DNA of 64,000 nt. It comes from Ditylenchus dipsaci. Lineage: Eukaryota; Nematoda; Chromadorea; Rhabditida; Anguinidae. The position numbers and the translations under genes were made by a program. The notes beneath the pieces were generated by a model that saw nothing but the letters and a program-made list of their open reading frames with translations, was not told the DNA's origin and did not search any database. This document shows, one piece after another, positions 1 to 12,900 of the stretch; the stretch's first letter is position 1, and the number at the start of each line of letters is the position of its first letter. The stretch lies in NCBI GenBank assembly GCA_004194705.1, contig SADC01001202.1:227378-291377 (forward strand), in the 5' to 3' direction.

Positions 1-429
1 TGGTATTCTAAAGTAGCGCCAAATTTTCTTTTGCATTATCAGACGTAAATTGTATTTGCTTTCTCATAAAAGTCACAAAAAAATTGTACAGACCCCTTTA
101 ATTTTTTCTGTAAAGGCCTTTTTATAGCGAAAAAATATGTTAAGCCAAAACATTTTTTGGGCCTTTTTTTTCACACATTTGTTTTGACAGTGTGAAAGCG
201 CTGTCAATTGTGCGCCGAATAGTATATTGTTCATAAATTAAAGCCCAAAAAAGACTGACAAACGTTAAAAGAAAAACACTTAATTTTTAATGATTTCTAA
301 CAACACTTTTTTTAAAAGCGCGCCTATTCAAAAATATGTCGACCAAATTAAAGTTGTTCAGAATTAGTTAGCGAACACAATGATTCGAAAAGGAAAGTCG
401 GTCTAAAAATCAGGTAACAAGCTTTTCTT

Positions 430-655
430 CAATATTACAGAAAACGTTTTTTAAGTAAAAAGTACCCAATATACGTCCCAGACACCGGAAAAAGTGCTTA
501 TGACACTTTTTTATCCCAACTTCTAAAAGCCGGCGTACCCCTGAGCCTAAGTCCTGATCCTAAACAAGTTGTTTCAAAGGGTAGTTACAGCGATTTTGGG
601 AAAATCAGATTCTTGGGAGGGGGGGGGTTGTTTGTTGGTGGTGGTATGTGTATTC
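430..655. repeat. G-tract/TTAGGC-like repeat, copy 1
   Basis: Diverged copy: AAGTACCCAATATACGTCCC, CCTGAGCCTAAGTCCTGATC, GTTTCAAAGGGTAGTTACAG, then a G9 run. The stretch 1-430 has fragments of similar elements (TAGCGCC at 13-20) and no gene. Confidence 0.65.
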
Positions 656-996
656 TATTGGCAATATTTTTTGTACCAAATTTACTCTTCTTTGTACCAA
701 ACCTAATTTTTGATGATGACTGTCTGATAGTTTTATTTAAAAATATATATTTTGACATTTTATTTGTATAGGTGTCATAAAAGTTATGGTGCCAAGAAAC
801 CCCAAATACTACAACGTACGTCTTTAATAAGTACTCATCGAAACACGGCCAAAAATTTTTCACTTCCCACACTAAGTGTGGATAGGATATCGTTTTGTAA
901 GAAATTCATAAAGATTATTAATCTGCAAAAAACTATGAAAGTGCGAGTGAGCCAAGAATCCTAAAAAGAACGCACCGGAGTCAAAGTGTTAACAAG

Positions 997-2012
997 GGAA
1001 TTCCGACTGTAACGACTGTTTACCCTGGTCTATTTTTTATGAGAAACACAACTACTCATTGAGGTCAGGTTTGTTTTTTTCTTCAGGCTGGTGAGCAGTG
1101 AATTTAGTGAGTACAGCGTTTTCTTTTAAACTCATGAGAAAGCCCTGTGTCTGGGCTTTCTAATGGTGTGTCGCTTGCTTACATCCAAAAAGAAACAAAT
1201 TACACCTTTTTAAAGAATTTACAATTTTACGAAAAGTACATGAATTATGTAACCGTAAAACAGACTCCAGATTCAGCGAAAAATGGCACTTGATAGTGTT
1301 TTAAAGTCATATAAAATAAGTTTTAGACTGTCTAGCAAGAGTTAAAAAACCCGGAAAAATGTCGTAAAAACTGTCTGACATAAAATAATTGCAAAATCAA
1401 AATTCTGACATTGGATTCGGATTGAGCATGATCGATTACTTATGAAAGTTCTCTTTAGATTCAAAAGTCATTGTATGAAATTCCCTTAAAAATTCCCTTG
1501 AAGACAAAAAACTCATTGAAACTTGGAAAATATTCGAATAATTCTTTGTTCGGGTGTTTTTATGTCTTGAAGAAAATTCAAAATTTGACATTGACTTTTG
1601 AATCCAAAGAGCAGCTTCATAAATATCAGGTGCCATTTTTGCTGAATCTGGAGTCTGTTTTACGGCTACATAATTCAGTGCAAAATTTTCCTATGCTATT
1701 TGTAGAACTGTAAAATTTTTTAAAAGGTCTAATTTAGTCTTTTTAAATTGTTATCTGTTATAGTTTCATTCGATGTGGGCAAACGACACACGATTAGAAA
1801 GCTCAGACAAAGAGCTTTCTTATGAGCATAAAAGAAGACGCTGTACTCACTGAATTCTCTGCTTACCAGCCTAAAAAAACATACTTGACCTCAATGAGTA
1901 GTCGGGAAAATCGGGTTTTGCGGGTGCTGTAATACAACTTTTCCGTCCAATTTTGTGACTTTCGTGTTTCTCATGAACAAATAGATAACCATCGTTACAG
2001 TCGGAAATTCCC
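997..2012. repeat. Long foldback
   Basis: GAATTCCGACTGTAACGA at the left pairs with the region ending at 2012; further in, AACTACTCATTGAGGTCA, GTGAGTACAGCGTTTTCTTT and AGACTCCAGATTCAGCGAAA pair with inverse copies at 1630-1900. Arms are about 430 bp with some mismatch. No gene seen. Confidence 0.75.
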
Positions 2013-2094
2013 CTTTTTACGTCAAAATTTTTCTGGGATTCAAATTTTACAGACATAAAATGACTTGAATTGCTCACCTTAACTGCTCCACACC

Positions 2095-2690
2095 AGTATC
2101 TAACTACCCTATAAGGTGGTTCAGAATGGTTCTGAGCGATTCAGCCAATCTTACTGGAGTTCTGATCCACTCAATCGCTTTTTTGAAAAAGTTTAGCCAC
2201 CCTTTAGTAAACCCGAAAACCGATTCTCAGTGGCTTCTGGCCACTCCGGGGTGGGAATTTGAGCAATACTAGTCATTTTCTGTTCGTGAAGTTTAAATTG
2301 CCGCAAAATTCTAATTTAAAAATGGCTCATACTGATTTGGTTTGCGAAAAGGCTGAAATATGCCACGAAAAAGATTATTTCTGCCACGAAAAACGAAATA
2401 TCACGAAAAAGCTGAAATGTGCCACGAAAAAAATTATTTATGCCTTTTTCTGTCCAAGATCAACCTAATTTTGCATAATTTTGCAAGAATTCAAATTTTT
2501 TAGCCAGAAAATGACTTGGATTGGTCAGAATCCCACCCGGGATGGCAAGAAGCCCCTGAAAGTTTTTTGGGGGTTTACTGAAGGGGGTAAATTTTTTACG
2601 AAAAATTGATTGAGCGGATCAGATTTCCAATCAGATACGCTTAATCGCTCAGAAATCCACCCTGACTACTCAAAAGCACCAAAACATGGA
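2095..2690. repeat. Foldback, family shared with 47.1-47.5 kb (copy 1)
   Basis: TTCTCAGTGGCTTCTGGCCA and TTTAGTAAACCC at the left pair with inverse motifs at 2530-2640. A second, smaller inverted pair (TGCCACGAAAAAGATTATTT and inverse) spans 2335-2770. Confidence 0.7.
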
Positions 2691-2994
2691 TTCGTGGTAT
2701 GTCGTTTTTCGTGGCAGAAAAATAATCTTTTTCGTGGCATATTTCAGCCTTTTCGCAAACCAAAATCAGTTTATGCCTTTAAAAATGCAGAATTTGGTTA
2801 AACTTCGACAAAAAAAAATTAGGTTTGGTACAAAAACTGTTAGACGTAAAAATCACAGTTATTATCAGAGCAACTTTATTGTGAAAACTATCTAATTTCA
2901 TTGCGGCTTTTTTGTCGGTCTGATAATTTGAAAGCTGCTATTAGGGAAACCGGCTTTTTAAAAAGGCTTATATTTATTTGGCTTGCCAAAAAAG

Positions 2995-3125
2995 CTCTTA
3001 AAGGACCATAGCCGTCGCCGACAACGAGAATTTCAAATATTTGAATTCGCGCGGGACAGTTCTTTTTCGTCTTTCATTTTACTCTTTTGAGTCTCGTTGT
3101 CGGCGACGGCTATGCTCCTTTAAAT
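2995..3125. repeat. Palindrome with GCCGTCGCCGACAACGAGA arms
   Basis: AAAGGACCATAGCCGTCGCC and GACAACGAGA at the left; TCTCGTTGTC and GGCGACGGCTATGCTCCTTT at the right. Terminal TTTAAAGGAGCAT resembles ends seen at 17.62, 27.95 and 61.77 kb. Confidence 0.8.
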
Positions 3126-3540
3126 GCCACCAAAAAGATCTTTTCTGCCACCAAAAACGAAAATTCACATTAAATTGACTTGTTTGTCTCAACTTTTGTA
3201 CTATTTTCTTTCAATTTTTTTAGTAGTATCGTGTAGTTTAGGATCTCAGCTTTATAATGAGCTATCAATCGACCAAGTGAAGTCTCAAAAGTTGGAGGAA
3301 AAAGTCTTCAAATGGACCAAATTTTCGAAAAAAATTGCTATATTCAAAAAATTTCCTCCAACTTTTTGAAACACCATTTGGTCAGCTGATGGCTTGTTGG
3401 AAGGCTGAGATTCTGGGCTACACGATACTGAAAAATTTAAAAAAGTCAAAACACAATTTTTGCAATATTTAAGTCTCCAGTTTTTGGCGGCAGTAAAGAT
3501 CTTTTGGTGGCATTTTCGAGCTTTTTGGCAAACCAAGAAA
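3125..3540. repeat. Foldback
   Basis: TGCCACCAAAAAGATCTTTT and CGTGTAGTTTAGGATCTCAG at the left pair with inverse copies at 3400-3515. Nothing coding seen in it. Confidence 0.7.
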
Positions 3541-3767
3541 TATTATGGCATTTAAAAATCCTCTATTTTGAAAAGTCTTATTTTTCAAAACCGTTGTTTT
3601 TCAAAAACTGTTGTATTTTGAAAGCCGTCATTTTGCAAACCCCTATTTTGTAATGACGATACCACGTACGAAAAAAAATTTTGTTTACAAGGAATGAATT
3701 CGGTGCAAAAAAGTATTGCCCGTATTTTAAAATAGCGCCGAAATTTTCATACTAAACAATTTTGGGC

Positions 3768-3897
3768 AAAACTTACTTTTTTCACCGAAAAACTGATTAT
3801 TGTCACCGGTTTCATTCTCTTCGGTGATGACCGACCGAGGAGAATGAAACCGGTGACAATAATCAGTTTTCGGTGACAAAATAAGTTTTGCCCAACA
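3768..3897. repeat. Near-perfect palindrome next to the CUB18 exon
   Basis: TTGGGCAAAACTTACTTTTT and CACCGGTTTCATTCTCTTCG at the left; CGAGGAGAATGAAACCGGTG and AAAATAAGTTTTGCCCAA at the right. It starts 14 nt past the GTAAGT donor of the CUB18 exon. Confidence 0.85.
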
Positions 3898-3910
3898 ATT
3901 TTAGACTTAC

Positions 3911-3939
3911 CTCGTTGTCAGTGATTGTGCCTCCACAAG
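3911..3939 (-). CDS. CUBN: Cubilin CUB domain 18, first exon (29 nt)
   Basis: A 29-nt exon with a TTAAG acceptor and GTAAGT donor encodes CGGTITDNE, the start of another CUB. It joins the preceding exon in phase 1. I found no convincing next exon between 3.9 kb and the left edge, which is almost entirely foldback sequence, so the gene continues beyond the window. Confidence 0.8.
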
Positions 3940-6900
3940 CTTAATTATAAATTTTTATTTTGTTCACTTTATGCAACTGCAAGTCAACTCACAGAACTTA
4001 GTGGATGCAAAATGCATTTCGAAACCACATTTTCGGTTCAAGCAAAACATCCTGCTCGTCTTGCCATTACTGAGTCACAACTATTAATGCCGAACAAAAT
4101 ATTTTAAAACCCAATACTTACGTGTTATTGCTTACAAAGTTGACATAGGCACTGTTGTGGGAAGAGCGGTAGCCAGCACTGTTCACTGCTGCTTGGAAGC
4201 AAGCTGGTGGCAATAGATATTCGCCTAAAATTAGCTAGATAATAGCTGAGAAAACGAAAAATACGGATTTAACCGGTGGCATTTCCATCTCTGATCGCAA
4301 GGCTGTCCAAAGAGCAATTGGAGGCGGAGGTCAGCCATAAGTGGTCAATGCTGAATCGGTTAGACATCGATACAATAAATAATGTATTTACTCTATTAAT
4401 AGATGAGTCTCAAAAGTGACCAAGTGTAGCCAAAATAAATTTATTTAAAATTTCTTTGGGCTCCCCTCATACTCCCGCGCAACACGAGTCGCGCAGCAAA
4501 ATTTCATAGGGTTCTACAGGAACAATTTTTATTTTCGGTCGCAGACATCTTATACTCAAAATGACGGCTAGAATCTAGCAAACATTTTGGTTATAAAAAA
4601 ATTTCAATCTGATACAAAAATGTTTTAGGAATAGTCACAAGTATGTGGCAAATCGGCGTGTTGCGTCACTTTCTTGCGCAACACGCCGATTCGCAACACG
4701 CGATGTTTTTTGAACAGCTATGGTTTCAGCGCTGTTTACAAATTAAACTGCCCATATTGAAAAAAAAAGTTTTCCTTAATTCAAGCTAAAATATTTGTAT
4801 TTTCATGCTGCATTCAATTTCAAGTTTTTGCTTTCTTTTATTTATTTTCCTTTATCTTCTAGTTTACGATTTTATTAATATAACCAGGTCATCATATGCT
4901 TTTAATAAATAAAAAATTAATAAGCATGAATTTTTTACAGAAAAATGTGGATTACCGTATTCCCTTTAATAATTTTACCACCTTTTTATATATTAGGTTG
5001 TGTAAAAAGTTTTGACAAAAAGTACGCGGTGAAAATTCAAAAAATATTTTTCCGAAATATGTCTTGAAACGACATTTCTAGGGGTAAAATGACACGCTGA
5101 GCACGAATCTGTGCTCAGAAATGGCTCGAAGCTTATCAAACGGCGATAAAAGTACAATTTAGGCACTTACTTTTGATTTACCGTTATACAGATATTTTCA
5201 ACTTTGTTTTATTGTATTCTTAACTTATTTTCAGAGCTTATCAATGACGAAAGATGAATAAAATGTAAGAAGTTAAAATGGCTCTTTTCACAGCTTTTCA
5301 TAAGTCGCACGGCATTTCTGAGCAGAGATTCGTGCTCAGCGTGTCATTTTACCCCTAGAAATGTCGTTTCAAGACATATTTCGGAAAAATATTTTTTGAA
5401 TTTTCACCGCGTACTTTTTGTCAAAACTTTTTACACAACCTAATACTTACCTACACTAGTTGTAACAAAGCTAATTCAGGCCCAAATCTCATAAAATAAA
5501 AAATTTTGCCTTAGTTTAATCAAAAATTTGGCGCTAGTAGCGAACAGCCCCCCCCCCCAAGAATCCGACCTTTTAAAATTGCTGTAACTACCTTTTAAAA
5601 ACAAGTTTAGGCTTAGCCCTTAGGCTTGGGGGTAGGCCAGCGTACGGAAGTTGTGACTAATGAAGAGTTTGCGCACATTTTCCGGGGTCTGGACATAAAT
5701 TTGGGTACTTTTACTTAAGTTTTAAAAGGTCGGATTTTGGGGGGGGGGTATTCTATAATAGGGTCGAAAAATTTTAAATATCTAAATTTGATTTTGAAGT
5801 TACTGTAACATTCATAAAACATTATACAGTATAAAAATATACTGTTAATAAAAAAACAAATTTTTGTAAAACTTAAAGCAAAAACAAAATTATCAACTAG
5901 GCGTCGGCGCCGGAGCCGAAATTTTTCAATGGAGGCTAAGGCCATTTTGCAAAATAAAACCGCGCTGGAACAACACTGGATAGACCCAAACGTGGTCTCT
6001 TTTAAAAAATTTGAAGTTGGATTTGTCATAACTATATTATACGGACCACCACCCAGTTCAAGCATTAATGGAGCTAATCTGAAGTAGATTTGGTTTGCTT
6101 ATCCTAACTTTGTTTCAGATTTCCAAATAGAGATGAATTTTTTATTTCGACTAAAAAATTTCGTATACCTATGAGGTATAATTTTGAGTTTCAAATTGAA
6201 ACTTTCAATACATTTTCATGAACAATGTTTACAATTTTCTTGAAAAGCTTACAAAGACTCCACGAAATGGCCCGAAGGTGCTCGAACTGTCCATTCACAC
6301 TGTGTTTTCGATGGATAAAGATCGGGGAAATTGGGACTAGTGATAGATCCATTCACATCTAGACGAAGCACAAGAGACCCTCCACAGCTTGCTGCAAAAA
6401 CAAAAAAAAATCAAAATGGTCCCCCACCTAGTTCAAAGGTGGCATTCCAGCCCAATGATCTAAAGAGGTGGTTTCCAATTGTAAAGATTTCAACAGCTTA
6501 GAGAAAACTAAACTGTATATCAGAGTCGGTGACATAGTGCAAATGCAGATGAGAGCCGCTTGAGAAGATGGTGCTCGGTGGGTCAGCACTGCAATACTTG
6601 CCGATCAAGGGGAAATGAATGGAGGCACCATCTGAAATTGACGTAAGTTTTAAAATGAAATTCAAATAATTAATGTTTAAAAATGACCATAAATTTCAAG
6701 GTAGTCATCATCACAACTGAAATTATGAAATTAAAGAATAAATCACTGTTTAAAAAAAAGTTATGAAAAATTTCAGGCAAAAGAATTTTAAAAATTTGAC
6801 GTGGCAAATCAATATTTTAAAGTCACGTTCACAATGAGTGAGGATTTTTTGCTGACCCCTCACTCAGAAATAGCTATAACTTTTTTATTAACCTTTGAAA

Positions 6901-9900
6901 AATTATTTTGTTAGTGCCATCTTGTAGCTAGGATTTAGGGCTACAAAATGTGCTATTCTCAAAACGTTTTGTAAAAAACAGAATCCTAAATTTTGACAAT
7001 AAAAACCCCGAATAATTTACCGTATTTACTCTATTAATAATTAATCCCCGGTGAATTATTTTTCAAATTGTGAAAAATCTTGAAGTTGTAAATTGAGAAT
7101 GGCAGCTTTGGTATTCTAGTAAAAAATGGGGAGGGGGGGGATATTATTTGAGTAAATACGGTATTCTAGAAAGCTGCTTGAAAATCTATTAGTTCTTCGC
7201 TTTATCAGATTTTTAACCTCTAGGAAAGCCGACAATCCCACTAAACTTTAAAACAAGTAAAATTACAAACAAATCATACTTATCGGACGTCTGTAGATTG
7301 AAAGTTATCGGGTCAATGGTCAATTTTAGTCGTCTTCCTGGAGGTGAGCTCAAAGTCCATTGGCAGTTGAGCGAGTTGGGGGATACTAAAACTCATTTTG
7401 AAATAATGTGGAGACTTATAAAAAATTTATTTACAGTGTGGGAATTCAGGAGAGCTAATGGACTTCTGAGGCAGAAACTCATCCACAGCCAAATTGGAGG
7501 TGCTGCAGTCATGCATGATCTCCTTGACGCGGAATTTGAAGCCCTTTAAAATATAGGTGGTATTAGACCGTGGCCTTTAGCCATCCAATATATTAGTAGC
7601 TTACCTTTTTGTCTGCATGAGCTTCGGAACTCTTGTATTTGATGAAGACACGCCCGTTCTTCATCGTCACATTTACTTTTTCCTGACCACAAAATGTGTT
7701 GTTGGTACTTCCATGTGCAATGTAAGGTCTATCATACTGTAAATAATAATTCATAGTTAAAAAAGACTGTCTACATTCGAACTTACAAACTGAACACTGT
7801 CAGTGTCGCATTTGCCAGTTTCAGCATTCCTTTCGCCTAAGTCCATGTCCAAGCTCTCGACCAATATATCTCGGTAAGATTCCAACATTATCCCCCAAAC
7901 AGGAGTCATTTTTCTAAAACAAATAATTTTCTGATAATTTAAAATTATAAAAAGAGTGGGTGATTTTTTCAAATGTTTATTTCCATTATTTTCAAGGCTA
8001 AGTTACTTATGTAAACATGGCCATTTGGGCCATTTACCGATATCGGTGTGCTTGGTCACGGTACGCACAAGTTTTATTTTTGTATTTAACACATCAATCA
8101 CCTTCTTGCAGTGGGATAGTCGGGACTAGTCAGCACTGTTTCCAAAGCACCTTGTTCAGCAGGAATGTACTCGAAAGTATTGCAGGCTGCAAATAAAAGC
8201 TAGCTGAAGGGCACTTATTGTTGTTTTAGAAATGTGGAAAAATATAGAAAATATGAGATCTGTAGTCGCACTCGGACTTGTTATCCCGAAAAATAATAGG
8301 GGAAAAAGTAACCTTCTCCTAGTAAGGGGTATAAAAAGCCGACTTATATACCCGAGCCTTTGAAAATAATTGAGGGAAGCCTTACAGAGGTAGTATTCTA
8401 TGCTGAAGCCTCTAAAAGCGCGAGATCTATCAGAGGAGAAGTAGACAAACGCCTGAAAAATATTTTTTCGGGTTGGTCTTGTCAGCATAGAAATGACCTC
8501 TGAATCATAGCTGAAAGCCATTCTGCTGCCACGTTGCACTCTGTTACACACTCGCATCCATTCCGGAATCTCACTGTGAATAAAATTCATGTAATTGAGT
8601 TTGAACAATAGGAGCCTACTTAAGCTCTCTTTGAGTTGCAAAATTTTTGGTGGTGACTGTAAGGAAATCATATCGACAGTTTATGTGCTCCTCCAAATCG
8701 ATTTTGGTCAGCTAAAATTCAGTACAGTGTCAGTTTTACATATTCTTAATTAGACGAAATGTTACATTCAAAACGATTCCAGTGAAGCGAGGCCTTCTGA
8801 TTGTCCATTTGCACCTTTCATTGTTGTTGTACCTGCCTGAATAGGACAGGCATGGAGTCATTTTATTTATATGGGAACAGGAAAATATACCCAAAGCATT
8901 GGTTGGAGAAATCAAAGTCTGAGGCTCAAATTTAGGAATTAGCTCATTTCCACAAGAGAATTCTAAAAGTCATTGTTAGAATTGGCTCTAGGTAAATTCA
9001 TCCTCGGTAAATTCATCCTCGGTAAATTCATCCTCGGTAAATTCATCCTCCGGTAAATTCATCCTCCGGTAAATTCATCCTCCGGTAAATTCATCCTCTA
9101 ATTTTGTCTTGACAGGAATATTGGGTAAAAATATTTGTTTGTTATTTCAACAGTCTACCCTTTATAGTTTATATCCTCCCTAAATAGTCCAGGTCGACCT
9201 ACAATAGTACCGGAGTGGGTAGGTCGTGACGTACCTAGGTATGGGTAGGTGAGCCAGGTGCCTGAGTAGATAAGCCAAGAGAGTAAGTAGTAAAAACTTT
9301 TTAGGGTATTTTAAGGCCCTTTTTTGGTGATTTATCACATTTTTCTTGCTGGAGCTGGGCAAAAAGACTCTAAATGCATTTTCGATCAAGAGTCTAGCTC
9401 GGAATTATGTCTAAGGTAAGTGAGTGCGCGCATCTCTAACCAACCAAGCCCCCTGCGCCCCCTTCGGGGGCGCAGGGGGCTTGGTTGCTTGGGGTTGAGA
9501 TGCGCACACCCACATACCTTAGACGCAAATAACTCGAAAGTGACTCTGGATGCATAAAAAATGTATGCATACCAGAGTTTCTTTATGCGGTAGGCCCAGT
9601 CAACAAAACTATGTTCAACATCTTCCTTTTCACACTAAATTGGCCCTTTTTGGTCCTTTCCCACCCTAATATGGCCCTAAATCCCTTCAAAAATGGTCAA
9701 AATAGGTATTTTTGGGTGGTCCCAAAACCCAATTTTTATTGACTAGAACACAAAAACAATGTCCTTTTCGAGCTTCTGAGCCAGTTTTAGGTCGATATAG
9801 GGTGTTTGGAAACACTTTTAAAAAATTTCATTTGGGGGGGGGGGGGGTGGTTATATGCAAGTAGCGCGGAGTCTTTAATGCATTTACGATCAAGAGTCTT

Positions 9901-12900
9901 GTTCAGAATCGTGTCTAAGCTAATCGAATGCGCGCATCTCTGACTCTCAAACACCGATACGTCCAAGAAAGGGGCTTGGTTGGTTAGAGATGCGCACACC
10001 CACATACAAATCACTCGAAAGTGATTCTGGATGCATAAATGCGGTAGGATGTGGATGCGGTAGGCCTGGATGCGGTAGGCCCCAGAAAGTAAAAACCTGT
10101 TCAAAATCTATCATTTTTACCTAGATTTTGCCTAAAAAGGGTTTAAATTTGGTCAAAAATGCTGGAACCTGTAACTTTAAAGATTTGGAGGGACATGTGG
10201 AGAATACATGTTTGAGTTCGTTCTAATGTTCACTGGCCCATTCTGCGCCTAAGCACAAAGCACAAAAAGTGGGCTACTGTAGTGTGGAGACGATCCAGAG
10301 TCCTGCTCCCCGAAAAAAAATCAAAAAGTATGATAATGAAAATTATTCCTGTCAAGACAAAATTAGAGGATGAATTTACCGGAGGATGAATTTACCGAGG
10401 ATGAATTTACCGAGGATGAATTTACCGAGGATGAATTTACCGCCGCCCTTAGAATTACGAGAAAAGTAATAAATCGTTTAAATGTTAAGTGAAGCATTGC
10501 CTGCCGTACGTTATCTAATTAAATCACTCCGAAATAACAAAATAAATCTAGCAAGGTTGCATTAAAGTAATATGATAAGCACAATTGTGCTGGGTATCAC
10601 CAAAAACCGTGGGTACTCCTGCTGTACCCAATTAGTACGTGGTACTGTACAAAACGATGGGTATATTTAACTCTACCCATACCGTATTCACTCTATTTAT
10701 TGCCCACCCTCTAATAAACGCCCACCCTTAAGGAACTATATCTCAGTTTGAAAAAATTATTTTGAAAATCTGTTTTTTGCGTTTTCTTAGTTACCACGAG
10801 TTTACCTGATTCCACTTTTTAAATTTTGCTTGAGCACCCAAAAATCTCAAAATCGAAATATTTTTTTCCGATTTTTTCAGGGTTGAAAAATAAACGCCCA
10901 TGGGCGATTAAAAGAGTGAATACGGTATTTACAAAGGCAGATCTAAAGCAATCTAAGTTAGATTGTCTAACAGGAAAATCAATTTTAAAATGCTGGTTTC
11001 GTAATTTTGAACCAACAGCTGGATAGTCGGTTTTTTCGGTTTTTTTATCGGTTTTTTTCTGCTAGGGTCGTAGCATCTTTTGTGCTGAGTAATTTTGACT
11101 TATAAACCTGGGTCTCATTCCTGTTCAAAAAAAGTTAAAGGGTATTAAAAGTTGGGCAAAGCTTTTCCTTGCTGCAAAAAGACTTCTTTTTGCTCCCAAA
11201 GGACTTTTTTGCTGCTAATTTTTTTTGCTGCAAAAAGACTTTTTTTTGCGCCAAAAAGACTCTTCATGCTGCAAAGGGACTTTTTTGCTGCTAAAATACT
11301 TTTTTTTGCTGCAAAAATACTTTTTTTTGCTGCAAAAAGACTCTTCATGCTGCAAAAGGCTTTTTTTTGCTGCTAAAATACTTTTTTGCTGCAAATATTG
11401 TTTTGCTTCACATGCCTTCTTCGCAGCATTTTTCACTAGAAATATCAATTGTTATACATATGTTGTGGTCAATTTGTCCACAAAATTTTTATCAGCTCTT
11501 AGGAACGAATAAACCATGCTATTTAACCCTAAATTGTGTGCTGAAAACAGTTTGTTGAGACTAAAATCCTGTTTGACTAACTAGAATATCAATACCCTAG
11601 GTTTTTTATGAAAAAAGTACCCACTTTACTTCGGGGGAAGTGCGCATTTTATAATAATTTGAGAAGAGTGTTTAAACATCTTCTAAGTAATTGTTTTACG
11701 CAAGTTTTTAAATTTTTATTTAATTTTTGCCCCTGAAATGAATAAGTACCAGGTAGTCGACGTTAAAATTAAAGGAATCATTCAGATTGAGCTTATAAAT
11801 AATTATATCATGCCTAGAACAGTGCCTCGAGTACTTTAGTGTATATGAAAAGTCGGTTTTTGTAACGAAATTTTCAGGCTGTATAGTCAAACCTCTATAT
11901 TGCAACCTGCAAGGGATCGGCCAAGCCCGGATGCAATATAGAGGGTTGATAATAGGTTATTTATTTTCCGGCCAACCAAACCAAAACAAAAAAAGCAGAT
12001 GCAACATAGAGGTGGATGCAATATATAGGGTTGCTATATAGAGGTTTTACTGTACTCAAATTGTCCAGCCGGACCCCACCTGGAAAATAAGGGACTACCT
12101 AGGTTTCGAAAGTGTGATTAATTGACCTGTAGACAAATTGACGTGTGGACGAATTGGCGAATGCACGTATTGACCGTGGACGGATTGACTGTGGACGAAT
12201 TGACCACAAAATAGTATAATAATTGTATAACAATTGATATTTCTAGTGAAAAATGCTGCGAAGAAGGCATGTGAAGCAAAACAATATTTGCAGCAAAAAA
12301 AGTATTTTAGCAGCGAAAAAAAAGTAATTTAGCAGCAAAAAAAGTCCTTTTGCAGCAAAAAAAGTATTTTTGCAGCAAAAAGAAGTCTTTTTGCAGCAGA
12401 CAAAATTAGCAGCAAAAAAAAGTCTTTTGGGAGCAAAAAAAAGTCCTTTAGCAGCAAAAAAAAGTCTTTTTGCAGCAAAAAAATTAGCAGCAAAAAAAGT
12501 CCTTTAGGAGCAAAAAGAAGTCTTTTTGCAGCAAGGAAAGCTTTGCCCTTAAAAGTTGGTATCCAAACACAGGTGCTTGAAATTGACTCTTTTTTTAATC
12601 CCATTTCTACTGTCGTTTCTTATCAAGATCCAATTAAGTTTATAGTCGTTAGAAAGACTATGAAAAGGGCTTTTTATGACACATAATGTGTCTGTATTTC
12701 ATATAAAATGTTTTAAGGCATGTGTTTTTTATAATAAGTCATATTTTATGAAGTATTTCTTTTTGACAAAAATATTTTTGACAAAAAAGACTCTAATCAA
12801 GCCCAGCTTCTTAAACTCAGACACGGTGTCAAAGAGCAGAAGTAGAGAATATCTGAATTTTGAATAGTTTTTGAAAGTCCAAGAATCTAATTAATATTGG

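Larger units (their letters stand above)
8988..10445. mobile_element. Foldback with minisatellite ends
   Basis: Left end: seven copies of GGTAAATTCATCCTC(C/-), 8990-9100. Right end: the inverted GAGGATGAATTTACC unit five times, 10370-10442. Just inside, ATTTTGTCTTGACAGGAAT pairs with its inverse at 10345-10364. The interior holds two GC-hairpin elements. Sits in the 4-kb CUB13/14 intron. Confidence 0.8.

Noticed and set aside
7298..7549. 83-codon plus-strand frame ([20 protein letters not shown])
   Set aside because: It is the antisense of two cubilin exons (CUB15/16), which have splice sites and CUB motifs on the minus strand. The frames at 20035-20262, 21346-21561 and 35735-35947 are rejected for the same reason.
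9180..10104. Minus-strand frames in the GC-hairpin region
   Set aside because: They lie within inverted element arms, have no conserved domain and no splice or poly(A) context.
11145..11512. Six overlapping open frames of 60-95 codons on both strands
   Set aside because: They are translations of the AAAGTCTTTTTGCAGC array (Lys/Ser/Phe/Leu-only proteins) and occur in every frame; the same applies at 12.33-12.60, 43.65-43.92 and 56.57-56.82 kb.
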